DNA of 15,074 nucleotides from an uncultured Lachnospiraceae bacterium. GTDB lineage: Bacteria > Bacillota > Clostridia > Lachnospirales > Lachnospiraceae. This document shows, in pieces, positions 1-7,032 of this stretch. The stretch's first letter is position 1. Every line of letters starts with the position of its first letter. Under the pieces are notes generated by a model that was not told the origin of the DNA, did no database searches, and saw nothing but the letters and a program-made list of their open reading frames with translations. The translations under genes were made by a program, and so were the position numbers. The stretch is taken from positions 1 through 15,074 of the forward strand of contig CAJTOO010000045.1 of assembly GCA_910577735.1 (NCBI GenBank), written 5' to 3'.

Positions 1-124
1 AACCCATGATACAAAAGATTTCGCCCTGCGGGATATTGAGGGTAACATCAGATAAAGCTGTTTTTGCTGTCCCCTTTGATCCGTAAGACTTAGATAGGTT
101 TTTAATCATTATATGGTATTGCAT
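1..124 (-). CDS. ABC transporter ATP-binding protein, N-terminal 41 residues (cut by window edge)
   Basis: The reverse strand encodes MQYHIMIKNLSKSYG, then TALSDVTLNIPQGEIFCIMG, which is the start of an ABC nucleotide-binding domain: an A-loop tyrosine (SYG), the first beta strands and the lead-in to Walker A. The window ends at the first glycine of Walker A. The ATG at 124-122 is preceded by AGAGG with a 7-nt spacer. This kind of ATPase is normally followed by a permease gene, here outside the window. The substrate cannot be told. The domain call is firm despite the short length; whether the gene is intact is unknown. Confidence 0.85.
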   Translation of the reverse strand, partial: MQYHIMIKNLSKSYGSKGTAKTALSDVTLNIPQGEIFCIMG

Positions 125-305
125 ATTTATACCTCTCATTTCTTTTTTAGGTTTCAGCACAATAGCCTGGCTCTGAACCATTCACTGAAATCCTTGTTTT
201 ACAATACCCAGATGGCCGGTTGCGTTCCATATAGACCTCTATACATCTACGCAACCACTGGTAGAAATCTAAAGTCAATTCGTAGAATTCCCCAAAATCA
301 AACTT
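125..305 (-). other. Open but startless reading frame of unknown origin
   Basis: The reverse strand has an open frame of about 52 codons, including FGEFYELTLDFYQWLRR, that ends at TAA (149-147) just before the ABC ATPase ribosome binding site. It lies in the same frame as the shifted part of the remnant at 306-504, separated from it by one TGA (308-306). It has no start codon with a ribosome binding site. It may be the 3' end of a decayed gene, possibly continuous with the remnant upstream, or chance. I do not recognise the family. Confidence 0.3.
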
Positions 306-504
306 TCAGGTTTTACTTATCTTGTCTGGCGCGACTTTGGCGACCTCGCTTTTCCGCAGGGCGAGGAACTTATTCCCCATATAGACGCCCTGTGCCGCAT
401 CCTGTTATCTTCTCCCGGAGGGAATCAGACAGCTTCCATTCCTTCCCGGATGACGCTTTTGGGATGCCCGCATAATGGCTTTTTGCTATTCTTGCTATAC
501 CCAT
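306..504 (-). pseudogene. Frameshifted 5' remnant of a small hypothetical gene
   Basis: An ATG at 504-502 sits 7 nt behind a perfect AGGAGG, so it was built to be translated. The frame begins MGIARIAKSHYAGIPKASSG and ends at TAA (372-370) after 44 codons. Shifting frame near 400 restores a plausible continuation that includes GVYMGNKFLALRKSEVAKV and stops at TGA (308-306). A strong start followed by a frame change inside apparently constrained sequence suggests an indel and loss of the rest of the gene. I cannot name the family. It lies downstream of the 132-aa gene and shares that gene's repeated upstream leader (521-577). Confidence 0.5.
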
Positions 505-520
505 GTTCAATCCTCCTGTT

Positions 521-577
521 CGATTGGAAACCGAAGATGCCTGCCTCTGCCTTGTAGGGCTTGTAGGGCTGTGGCTT
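521..577. repeat. Dispersed leader repeat, copy A
   Basis: On the minus strand this reads AAGCCACAGCC, then ACAAGGCAG, then GGCATCTTCGGTTTCC, directly in front of the ribosome binding site of the 306-504 remnant. The same string of blocks precedes the 132-aa gene (1031-1084). Copy A also contains a perfect 9-bp tandem duplication (551-559 and 560-568). Confidence 0.6.
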
Positions 578-596
578 AGCGAGAATATTTCCTTTA

Positions 597-995
597 CTAC
601 ACCGAATAACTCGAATCACGGATAAAGGTAGTAAACAGATGCGCTATGCACTTTTCAATCCTGTCTTTATCACTGTTGCTTTCAAAATTCAATAACTCAT
701 CAATATCCACTCCTATATAATTTGCTATCGCTTCCAGTGGTATCTTGAAGTGTTGTGTAAGACTCTCAAGCAATGCCTTGTAATATTCATCATTGTCCGG
801 TTTTTCACAGCAAATCTGTAGCAAAAATACCATAAGATACTTCTCTTTATCCTTATCTCTTAATCTATAATTTTCATTACTGTATAACTGCCGTAATTCT
901 TCTTCTGGTATTTGTGTTGCTATGCTGATGGAAGCAAAATCAAATCCCCAATCCAAATATTGTTTTAGCAATTCCTGTAATGAATAGAATTCCAT
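597..995 (-). CDS. Hypothetical 132-aa protein with two helix-turn-helix-like segments
   Basis: The start is the ATG at 995-993, 11 nt after AGGAGG; an upstream in-frame GTG overlaps that Shine-Dalgarno and is unlikely to be used. The protein is acidic, mostly helical and has no signal peptide or membrane segment. Two stretches have the cadence of helix-turn-helix units: ISIATQIPEEELRQLYSNE (about residues 24-42) and LEAIANYIGVDIDELLNF (about 88-105). A small DNA-binding or regulatory protein is therefore possible, but I do not recognise a named family. The gene is more AT-rich than the spacers around it. It follows the 207-aa lipoprotein gene by about 170 bp, with a dispersed leader repeat in between. 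Confidence 0.7.
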   Translation of the reverse strand: MEFYSLQELLKQYLDWGFDFASISIATQIPEEELRQLYSNENYRLRDKDKEKYLMVFLLQICCEKPDNDEYYKALLESLTQHFKIPLEAIANYIGVDIDELLNFESNSDKDRIEKCIAHLFTTFIRDSSYSV

Positions 996-1017
996 ACTGA
1001 CTTTCACCTCCTCTCTC

Positions 1018-1084
1018 TGCTCCCCAATTTCCCAATCTGCGGGAACACCGGGGATGCCCGCCCTGCCTTGTCAGGCTGTGGCTT
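1018..1084. repeat. Dispersed leader repeat, copy B
   Basis: This is the leader of the 132-aa gene. Its 1031-1084 half matches copy A (521-577), sharing CCACAGCC, ACAAGGCAG, GGCATC and CCGGT. Its 1018-1060 half matches copy C (1819-1860), sharing TGCTCCC, AAT, ATCTGC and CCGG on the plus strand. It therefore joins two otherwise separate leader segments. Confidence 0.6.
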
Positions 1085-1143
1085 GTTGGTGAGATGCTTC
1101 CGTGGGGGAATTCCTATGATAACAGCCACAATCTCATCCTACA

Positions 1144-1160
1144 AAATGTATTCTACATTT
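1144..1160. promoter_or_regulatory. Inverted repeat AAATGTA-N3-TACATTT
   Basis: A perfect 7-bp inverted repeat with a 3-nt centre lies 4 nt past the stop of the 207-aa lipoprotein gene. It could be a weak terminator stem (the minus strand continues TTTTG) or a protein-binding site. The sequence alone does not decide. Confidence 0.35.
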
Positions 1161-1164
1161 CTTC

Positions 1165-1788
1165 TTAGCTTTGAGTGACTCTCTCTCTAAAACTGCCGCC
1201 CAAATACTCACCATCATCTGTACGGTATACTCCTATTGCCTCGCAGTTTTCAATTTTTCCAACCTTATGATGTTCAAACCCATTCGGGTAATATATCTTA
1301 ACGATATATACGCTTGTATCCTCATCCAAACTGTTATCAATATCTGAAACCCAATCCAAATCTATAAACTCTTTATATGTCATATCTCCTGCAAATTCAA
1401 TTATTCCACCCTGCTCATTAATTTCATTTACATTTATTATGTCTTCCCGGACAGTTATTTGATTATCCTGTTCTGCTTCCACGGCTTCAGTAACATCCAT
1501 TAAACATTCTTCCTTTTCCTGTATATCAGAATTACCTTTCTCAGCATCTTTCTGATAATCCGCTTCTTCCGGTTGTGATAGAACATCTGCCACTAATTGA
1601 GTGTCCTGCATCGGCTCCTGTACACCAGCCAATACTGACACAACATTGATTTCTTCTGATGCTATACTTTCTTCCACAGCAGACTGTGCAAGATTGTCCT
1701 CTGTTTTTTCCGCATTATCTAATGTGCCACATCCTACTAATGTCAACACACACATCACCGCTAAGAAGTACCCTACCTCTTTCTTCAT
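1165..1788 (-). CDS. Predicted lipoprotein, 207 aa, unknown function
   Basis: The start is the ATG at 1788-1786, 8 nt after GGAGG; the longer in-frame start overlaps that site. The N-terminus is a textbook lipoprotein signal: MKKE, a hydrophobic core, then a lipobox LVGC with Cys20 as the lipidated residue. Residues about 21-120 are a low-complexity acidic linker rich in E, D, Q and A. The last 80 or so residues form a compact domain with YKEFIDLDWVSDIDNS and VYIVKIYYPNGFEHHKVGKI. It should sit on the outer face of the membrane. It lies downstream of the sigma-factor/M23/lipoprotein set in the same direction, about 120 bp after the 397-aa lipoprotein gene. The function is not recognisable. 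Confidence 0.8.
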   Translation of the reverse strand: MKKEVGYFLAVMCVLTLVGCGTLDNAEKTEDNLAQSAVEESIASEEINVVSVLAGVQEPMQDTQLVADVLSQPEEADYQKDAEKGNSDIQEKEECLMDVTEAVEAEQDNQITVREDIINVNEINEQGGIIEFAGDMTYKEFIDLDWVSDIDNSLDEDTSVYIVKIYYPNGFEHHKVGKIENCEAIGVYRTDDGEYLGGSFRERVTQS

Positions 1789-1818
1789 CAACATTTCCTC
1801 CATTTGGATATAATCTCC

Positions 1819-1860
1819 TGCTCCCTAATTCCTATATCTGCCGGAAACCGGAGAAATACC
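1819..1860. repeat. Dispersed leader repeat, copy C
   Basis: This segment of the spacer before the 207-aa lipoprotein gene aligns by eye to 1018-1060 at roughly three quarters identity. The rest of the spacer (1861-1907) shows nothing recognisable. Confidence 0.45.
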
Positions 1861-1907
1861 TTATTAGTGGTATGCATTCTATAGCTTCTCCCCAAATGCT
1901 GTATTGC

Positions 1908-3101
1908 TCACAGCGTATTTCCACGTTCTTCCCATATCAGTTCCCCCGTAACCGCATCAATTCCAAGTATCTTCTGGCGCAGGAAGTTCCTCTCATCCTC
2001 ATTCTCTCCAAGCAGAAGTCTCCAAAAAGGTGTGACCAGTATCTGACCATCAGTAGATATGACCACCACATACTCCAAAGTGATCTCGGTAACTGTAACA
2101 TGGCTCTCCCCCTCAAAGTCCAAAAGTTCTGCCTGTTCCTGCAATTTCCCGACGGCCTCCTCCGGAGAAAGCATTTTTTGATCCAGCCCTGTCTCATTTA
2201 CTGAAAACAGGGAACCAGTCACCTTTTCAATGCCATCATTATCAAACAAAAATACCAGGTCATTGTATGCCGTTACGGGCATACCATCCAACATACGCTT
2301 AAATACCAGTTTCAGATAAGGACGTCTCCCACTCTTCCCGTAAGCCTGGATAGAGTCCGCTGCATAATCCCCTGCATCTGTTATGGAATCCACTATCTGC
2401 CTGCATATACTCTCTGCCTCGTCCAGAGAAGCATTTACCCTGCTGTCTGAAACAGAACCGAGCCGATTATCCTCAAAAGGATACAGGTCATAATACCTGT
2501 TTTCAAACACGATAATCTGTTCACCGGGAATGGTGGTCCCTCCATTGGAATAGCTGATCTGGTACAGAAAATAATTCCTTATGGCAACATCAATATCAAG
2601 TGTCCAGACATCATTCATTTCATCATATTCAGCCTGATCCGCCGTTTCCGGAAATACCGACTTAAAAAGATCTGCACGTATTTCCTCTGTAATATCTGTC
2701 AGGACATATTCATACTGGCTGACTCTGGTTATCCCCTCCACGTTGACGTCTGCACTGATAAGGAGCGATGTACCATCCGCTGCCGGAATGGTTTGCTCAA
2801 TCCTTGTGCCAGCGCAGGCATCAAGGAATTCAGAAATCTCCCTGTCGAAAGAATAGTTCGGGGATTCTGTGGGATTAATTTCAGGGAAACTGCTGGCCGG
2901 GGCAGCCTCGCCATCCGAAGCAGTCTTTTCATCATTGGACAGGCTTCCCGCTCCGTCTTCCTCCATCCAGCTTTCCTGATGCCCGCTGTCTCCCACGGCA
3001 TCTCTGATGTCTACCTGTTCCTCACTGTCCGGTTTATGTGCGCAGGCTGCTATAAAGCATACAGCCATCATAACCGTTATTATCATACGTTTTTTATACA
3101 T
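1908..3101 (-). CDS. Predicted lipoprotein, 397 aa, unknown function
   Basis: The ATG at 3101 follows GGAGG with a 5-nt spacer. The signal peptide is MYKKRM, a hydrophobic stretch, then the lipobox IAAC with Cys20 lipidated. An acidic, Ser/Ala-rich linker runs to about residue 75, followed by a mixed alpha/beta extracytoplasmic region. The C-terminus (GIDAVTGELIWEE) has the look of the repeated strands found in PepSY-type or clostridial DUF lipoproteins, but I cannot assign a family with confidence. It lies 75 bp downstream of the M23-like gene, in the same direction, and is probably part of the ECF sigma operon. An exported product next to a sigma factor and a membrane-bound LytM-like protein suggests an envelope role. 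Confidence 0.8.
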   Translation of the reverse strand: MYKKRMIITVMMAVCFIAACAHKPDSEEQVDIRDAVGDSGHQESWMEEDGAGSLSNDEKTASDGEAAPASSFPEINPTESPNYSFDREISEFLDACAGTRIEQTIPAADGTSLLISADVNVEGITRVSQYEYVLTDITEEIRADLFKSVFPETADQAEYDEMNDVWTLDIDVAIRNYFLYQISYSNGGTTIPGEQIIVFENRYYDLYPFEDNRLGSVSDSRVNASLDEAESICRQIVDSITDAGDYAADSIQAYGKSGRRPYLKLVFKRMLDGMPVTAYNDLVFLFDNDGIEKVTGSLFSVNETGLDQKMLSPEEAVGKLQEQAELLDFEGESHVTVTEITLEYVVVISTDGQILVTPFWRLLLGENEDERNFLRQKILGIDAVTGELIWEERGNTL

Positions 3102-3116
3102 ACCTGCCTCCGTTCT

Positions 3117-3145
3117 GCTTCCAGCCGATATAGGCTGATAGAAGC
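3117..3145 (-). promoter_or_regulatory. Hairpin in the spacer before the 397-aa lipoprotein gene
   Basis: GCTTC-TAT-CAGCC and GGCTG-GAAGC pair around a short AT loop, 16 nt upstream of the lipoprotein start and next to its ribosome binding site. There is no U-tract, so it is not a terminator. It might tune translation or mRNA stability. Confidence 0.3.
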
Positions 3146-3176
3146 TGTCTTTTTCTTTTGATAGGAAGTTGTCTTT

Positions 3177-4196
3177 CTATTCTACAAATGGGTTGACTTC
3201 CTCCCCATTGATGCTTACTGCAAACATCAGATTAGGGCCTGTAGCCATTCCGGTCTGTCCCAATATTGCGATAACCTGTCCCTGCTTTATTTCCTCGCCT
3301 TCGGACACCTTTATTTCCTTCAGATGCCCATATTTAGCTGTAATGCCATCTCCTAAATCCACTACAATGAAGTTTCCAGAGTAGCTTTCAAATGCTGCCT
3401 CCAGCACCACTCCATCTGCAACTGCATAGATTTCATCTCCGGCTGTTCCGGCAATATTTATATGATCCGAATGAGTTCCATTTTCCCGTATGCCATAAAG
3501 CCCTGACACTTTCCTGCTGACTGTAGGCCAGCTCCATTCCGGGAAGACCAGCTCTCCCGTACCATACTGCTTTTCTTCTGTCCTTTGTTCCCCTGCTATC
3601 TGCTCCATAAAATCTGCCGATCTGTCCATGACATCTTCTGTCTGTTCGATATCAAAGTCAAAGGAACACATCCAGTCCTGCCCAAAGGCAAAATTATTAT
3701 TAGTCAAAATAAAATAGTACCAATCTCCTTCCGGCAGATTTTCTTCCATTGCCTTCACATCATAGCCTTCTGATATATCAATGGAAACGACTCCCTGAGA
3801 GTGAGGCAATATTGTCTGTCCGGACATCCTGATCTTACCACTGTCCCCTTCTACCTCTTTACTAGTTGACCACTGCATGACCTTTACATCATCTTGCAGC
3901 TCCAATTCCTTGTCGGAATCATTTATAATGACAATCTCAAACCTGCCATCACCCTGATAGGCTGATGCAAACCCTGCCAAATCCCCATTCAGGCCTGAAA
4001 ACTTTGCATAAGCAAAAACACTTAGCGATACCAAACATAACAAACTGCCAGCTAAAAACGCCATCTTCCTGATTTTATATCCGGCCGGCTTTCTGTCCGG
4101 AACAATGGCTGCTCCTGTTTTCTCCTGCACAATAGCCTGTATATCCTTAAGGTTTTCTCTGCTGTACTTTTTCATGAAATGTTTTTCTTTCATCAT
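3177..4196 (-). CDS. Membrane-anchored degenerate LytM/M23-family protein, candidate anti-sigma or sensor
   Basis: The 339-aa protein has a cytoplasmic N-terminus of about 44 residues, one membrane segment (about 45-64), an extracytoplasmic region and a C-terminal LytM/M23 domain (about 229-339). The fold signature is clear (YAVADGVV, GDGITAKYGHL, GQTGMATGP), but metal ligands are replaced. The usual H-x-G-x-D region reads HSDHIN (residues 242-247, Asn for Asp), and the final H-x-H reads N322-L-M324. Only His291 of GHL is retained. It is therefore probably not an active endopeptidase. Its ATG overlaps the stop of the sigma-factor gene, implying translational coupling. This order (ECF sigma, then a single-pass membrane protein) is typical of a sigma/anti-sigma pair, so peptidoglycan sensing is a reasonable inference. 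No canonical anti-sigma domain is visible. Confidence 0.82.
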   Translation of the reverse strand: MMKEKHFMKKYSRENLKDIQAIVQEKTGAAIVPDRKPAGYKIRKMAFLAGSLLCLVSLSVFAYAKFSGLNGDLAGFASAYQGDGRFEIVIINDSDKELELQDDVKVMQWSTSKEVEGDSGKIRMSGQTILPHSQGVVSIDISEGYDVKAMEENLPEGDWYYFILTNNNFAFGQDWMCSFDFDIEQTEDVMDRSADFMEQIAGEQRTEEKQYGTGELVFPEWSWPTVSRKVSGLYGIRENGTHSDHINIAGTAGDEIYAVADGVVLEAAFESYSGNFIVVDLGDGITAKYGHLKEIKVSEGEEIKQGQVIAILGQTGMATGPNLMFAVSINGEEVNPFVE

Positions 4197-4744
4197 GACC
4201 GCTCTCCTTCCTGCTTCTCCATCATTTTTCTCAGTTTCTGTCTCACATAATATAATCTGTTTTCCACCTGTTTCTTTGGCATATCCAGTGCAACCGCAAT
4301 CTCCGCCGGTTTCTGCTCATAGTAATACCGCCTTATGACCAGCTCTTTTTCCTTTTCGTCCAATCCTTCAATACAGGAGCGCAATTTATCCTTTTCTTCA
4401 TCTGCCACATCATTTTCAGCGTATCCCAGGCTTTCCACCACAATCTCTTCCATAGATATTTCCCTTTTTCTGGTGATCCGGCGGTAACTGTCCACTGCCT
4501 TCGACCTTGCGACTACAGAAAGCCATGAAGATAGCTTCGCTTTGTCAGGATCATACTTTTCAGGATATTGCCACAGATAAATAAACACATCTGCTACACA
4601 TTCCTCCACATCTTGAGCGGAAGTCGCATTGATTAAAATGGATGCAGCAATCTTCCAGAGAAGTTTGGAAAATTTCTGTACTACAAATGCCAGCATCTGC
4701 TCGTCCCGTGCTTCGATTGCTGAGATTATTTTTTTATCATTCAT
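4193..4744 (-). CDS. ECF-type RNA polymerase sigma factor
   Basis: This 183-aa protein has sigma-70 region 2 (DVEECVADVFIYLWQYPEKY, then SWLSVVARSKAVDSYRR) and region 4 (LDEKEKELVIRRYYYEQ, then IAVALDMPKKQVENRLYYV), with only a short linker, as in ECF (group 4) sigma factors. It would direct RNA polymerase to a small regulon, often including its own operon. ATG 4744-4742 is chosen over the GTG one codon upstream because AGGGG lies 8 nt before the ATG. Its stop overlaps the start of the M23-like gene, and two lipoprotein genes follow. The upstream region is very AT-rich and carries a palindrome and promoter-like sequence. Confidence 0.92.
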   Translation of the reverse strand: MNDKKIISAIEARDEQMLAFVVQKFSKLLWKIAASILINATSAQDVEECVADVFIYLWQYPEKYDPDKAKLSSWLSVVARSKAVDSYRRITRKREISMEEIVVESLGYAENDVADEEKDKLRSCIEGLDEKEKELVIRRYYYEQKPAEIAVALDMPKKQVENRLYYVRQKLRKMMEKQEGERS

Positions 4745-4775
4745 CACAGATACCCCTTTCTCAAACAGTACATTT

Positions 4776-4835
4776 AACTGGCCAGTTTTATATAATATAA
4801 TACGAATAAAAATTTAAAAACACTTACTTTTTTAA
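4776..4835 (-). promoter_or_regulatory. Probable promoter region of the sigma operon, with a 12-bp palindrome
   Basis: Upstream of the sigma gene, the minus strand has GTAAG, an 18-nt AT-rich spacer and CGTATT. This resembles an ECF-type promoter and may indicate autoregulation. Overlapping TATATT/TATTAT hexamers could instead serve the housekeeping sigma factor. A perfect palindrome, AACTGGCCAGTT, lies at 4776-4787 between the promoter and the ribosome binding site. The rest of the spacer (4836-4923) is AT-rich with no other signal seen. Confidence 0.35.
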
Positions 4836-4923
4836 AAAAATTATGAAAAATATATATCTTATCAATCCCTGATATACAGATTTTTCTCCGAAAGACAGAT
4901 AAAAACCGGGAAAGGTACTTGAC

Positions 4924-5013
4924 AGCATATTACCTCTAACCTCCCCGCTTTCCAAGTAATTTCCCTTATCAGGCCGCCCGGTCTGCCTGCGGAAACGGCA
5001 GACCGCCGCATAT
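4924..5013. repeat. 90-bp dispersed repeat (module E4, copy 1)
   Basis: It matches 9431-9520 over 90 bp with 7 mismatches counted by eye and no gaps. It contains a perfect 9-bp stem (4979-4987 with 4997-5005). The stem lies just downstream of the ABC-F stop but has no following U-tract on the minus strand, so it is not a standard terminator. Confidence 0.85.
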
Positions 5014-5033
5014 TCGCCTACTTTCCCTTCCGA

Positions 5034-6569
5034 TTAACCCTGTTTTTCTATATCAATCACCCTATCTGCCCATTCTCTATAAAATGTTTCTTCATGCGAA
5101 ACAAGAAGAATTGTACCAGCAAATTCCACTAATGCAGTTTTTAGCGCATCTTTCGCCTGAATATCTAAATGGTTTGTTGGCTCGTCCAGTATCAAAAAAT
5201 TACACGGCTTTAATGTCAACAAACACATTTTTACTTTGGCCTGCTCGCCGCCGCTTAGCGTTCCGACAGGCTGCATGGCGTGTTTACTTGAAATACCACA
5301 CAAGGCAAGGGCTTTGCGGACTTCTTTCACCACCATATCAGGATAGTTGTCAGAAACAATCTGTATAGGAGTCCTTGCCGTATCATCCCATATCAGATTC
5401 TGTTCAAAATATCCTATTGTGACCTGATCAGAAAATTTGTAATGCCCATGTATGGATGGAATCTGCCCTACCAGTGTTTTCAATAAAGTAGATTTTCCAA
5501 TCCCATTAAAACCAGTTATCACTACTTTCTGCCCGCCCTTTATGGCAAAATCAACTTTAGATAGAACCGGATAATAATAACCTACCGATAGACACTTTAC
5601 TAAAAGGTGCTCTGTATTTGTGAGCGATATTTCTTGGAAACGGAAATAAGGCGTTATCTCTTTTTGATCTAATGCTTCCATCTTCTCCATCCGTTCAAGT
5701 TGTTTTTGGCGTCCTCTGGCCATTTTAGATTTTCTTCCAGCAATATTTTTACGGATAAATTCTTCTGTTTTCTTAATCTCCTTCTGCTGGGCCGAATACT
5801 GACGCACATAATCTTCCCTTAGAAGCGTTTTTTTTCTTAAAAATTCAGAATATGTCCCATAATACTTTGTGATGCTGTCATTGTCGATATCGCATATCCG
5901 GTTTGCAATTTTCTCCAAAAAAGCATAATCATGCGATACTACCATAAAAGCATTATCCAGTCCTGACAAGTAATCCGAAAGCCATGTAATATGTTCTTTA
6001 TCTAAAAAATTGGTCGGTTCATCAAGCAATAGAACCTCCGGTTTTTCAAGAAGTAATTTTGCCAGTATCACTTTTGCTCTTTGGCCGCCACTCATTTGAT
6101 CAATCGGTCTGTCCAGCCCTATTGCCAGCAGCCCCAAACCATTAGCCACTTGTTCGATCTGTGTATCAATTGAATAGAAATCATGGATTTCAAGCTGCTC
6201 CTGATGCTTCGCTGCGAGGCTGAGATACTCCATATCCCCCATAGCTGCTTTTTCGTAAGCCATTGCCATTTCTCTTTCAAGTTGATATAGGCTTGAAAAT
6301 GCTGATTTCAAAAAAGACTGCATTGTCATGTCTTTTTCTATCTCTGCATACTGATCGAGATATCCAACAGATGTATTCGGCTGCCAAGTAACACGTCCAG
6401 CATCCGGCATAATCTGTTCTGTACAAATTTTAATCAATGTACTTTTTCCTGTTCCATTTTGTCCCACTACTCCAATATGCTCACCCCTATTCAATGAAAA
6501 ATCCGCATTTTTATAAAGCAGGTTTTCTCCGAAAGAATGAGTCAAGCCTTCAATCTCCAATAAACTCAT
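5034..6569 (-). CDS. ABC-F family ATPase, probable ribosome-protection antibiotic resistance protein
   Basis: The 511-aa soluble protein has two ABC domains and no membrane segments. Domain 1: Walker A GQNGTGKST (residues 36-44), signature SGGQ (160-163), Walker B LLLDEPTNFLD with Glu184. Then comes a charged helical interdomain linker (about 235-305, with FIRKNIAGRKSKMARGRQKQ). Domain 2: Walker A GFNGIGKST, signature LSGGEQAK, Walker B ILDEPTNHLD. This is the ABC-F layout; such proteins enter the ribosomal E site and, in the resistance subset, displace drugs. The family assignment is firm. The resistance role is inferred from the attenuator in front of it and the accessory setting; a housekeeping ABC-F factor is the alternative. 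The ATG at 6569 follows AAAGGA by 10 nt; the GTG three codons earlier lacks a ribosome binding site. Confidence 0.93.
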   Translation of the reverse strand: MSLLEIEGLTHSFGENLLYKNADFSLNRGEHIGVVGQNGTGKSTLIKICTEQIMPDAGRVTWQPNTSVGYLDQYAEIEKDMTMQSFLKSAFSSLYQLEREMAMAYEKAAMGDMEYLSLAAKHQEQLEIHDFYSIDTQIEQVANGLGLLAIGLDRPIDQMSGGQRAKVILAKLLLEKPEVLLLDEPTNFLDKEHITWLSDYLSGLDNAFMVVSHDYAFLEKIANRICDIDNDSITKYYGTYSEFLRKKTLLREDYVRQYSAQQKEIKKTEEFIRKNIAGRKSKMARGRQKQLERMEKMEALDQKEITPYFRFQEISLTNTEHLLVKCLSVGYYYPVLSKVDFAIKGGQKVVITGFNGIGKSTLLKTLVGQIPSIHGHYKFSDQVTIGYFEQNLIWDDTARTPIQIVSDNYPDMVVKEVRKALALCGISSKHAMQPVGTLSGGEQAKVKMCLLTLKPCNFLILDEPTNHLDIQAKDALKTALVEFAGTILLVSHEETFYREWADRVIDIEKQG

Positions 6570-6613
6570 GTGAATCACGTCCTTTCATTTTTCGTAATAT
6601 ACTGCCAAAAATC

Positions 6614-6659
6614 AAAAAAAGCAGAAAGCACCTGTACACGTCCGTGTACTGCCTTCTGC
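6614..6659 (-). terminator. Intrinsic terminator in the ABC-F leader (attenuator)
   Basis: On the minus strand, GCAGAAGGCA and GTACACG pair with CGTGTAC and TGCTTTCTGC (small AGG bulge), followed at once by seven T. It ends about 45 nt before the ABC-F start, so it must be read through or disrupted for the ABC-F gene to be expressed. Confidence 0.88.
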
Positions 6660-6686
6660 CTGTATGGTTCCAAGTTCCCTATGACA

Positions 6687-6850
6687 AAAGGCTACAGACA
6701 AAACATTGTCCATAGCCTTTCATACGCTCAGTCTGCATACGGAAAATAAACAATAAACATACTGGCATACAGTATCTCTATTGCTTCATTTTCCGATGAA
6801 ATCCAAATGCGTTATTTATACGCTATACTCTGCACAATGTTTCATCGGAA
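6687..6850 (-). promoter_or_regulatory. Attenuator stems of the ABC-F leader
   Basis: Two further stems precede the terminator. An 11-bp perfect stem pairs 6840-6850 with 6791-6801 and spans the end of the leader peptide ORF, so a ribosome stalled on the leader would block it. A second hairpin (6687-6720) pairs AAAGGCTA with TAGCCTTT and GACAA with TTGTC. Together with the leader peptide, the nested stems fit ribosome-stalling control of transcription, as known for several macrolide, lincosamide and ABC-F resistance genes. The actual alternative folding has not been computed. Confidence 0.7.
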
Positions 6851-6905
6851 TGGATTGTACAGAGTCCATTTTCTTTTTAGGTTGGTTCGTTAAATAGAAA
6901 TTCAT
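6816..6905 (-). CDS. 29-aa leader peptide of the ABC-F gene
   Basis: A short ORF, MNFYLTNQPKKKM then DSVQSIPMKHCAEYSV and TAA, starts 36 nt downstream of the promoter -10. It has a good ribosome binding site (AGGAG, 7-nt spacer). It contains no recognised domain. Its position before stacked hairpins indicates a regulatory peptide on which a drug-bound ribosome would stall. I do not recognise a known stalling motif, so the inducing drug class cannot be read from it. Confidence 0.75.
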   Translation of the reverse strand: MNFYLTNQPKKKMDSVQSIPMKHCAEYSV

Positions 6906-6941
6906 AGCACTTCTCCTTTGATGGGAAATTCTATCTCAGTC

Positions 6942-6970
6942 ATAATACTATAGTTATGTTGATATGTCAA
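6942..6970 (-). promoter_or_regulatory. Consensus housekeeping promoter of the ABC-F leader transcript
   Basis: On the minus strand, TTGACA (6970-6965), a 17-nt spacer and TATTAT (6947-6942) match the sigma-A consensus closely. Transcription would begin about 30 nt before the leader peptide start. Confidence 0.88.
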
Positions 6971-7032
6971 TCTTCAAATTTCCAGTATTTCAAATACTAT
7001 TTTCTCAATTCCTACTTTTCCCAAACTTGGAA

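Noticed and set aside
113..475. Plus-strand 120-codon ORF, and other plus-strand ORFs over 100 codons
   Set aside because: They lie opposite genes or repeats, lack ribosome binding sites, have compositions typical of antisense frames, and match no family I know.
4979..5005. Perfect 9-bp hairpin after ABC-F as an intrinsic terminator
   Set aside because: No U-tract follows on the minus strand, and the hairpin belongs to the dispersed E4 repeat.
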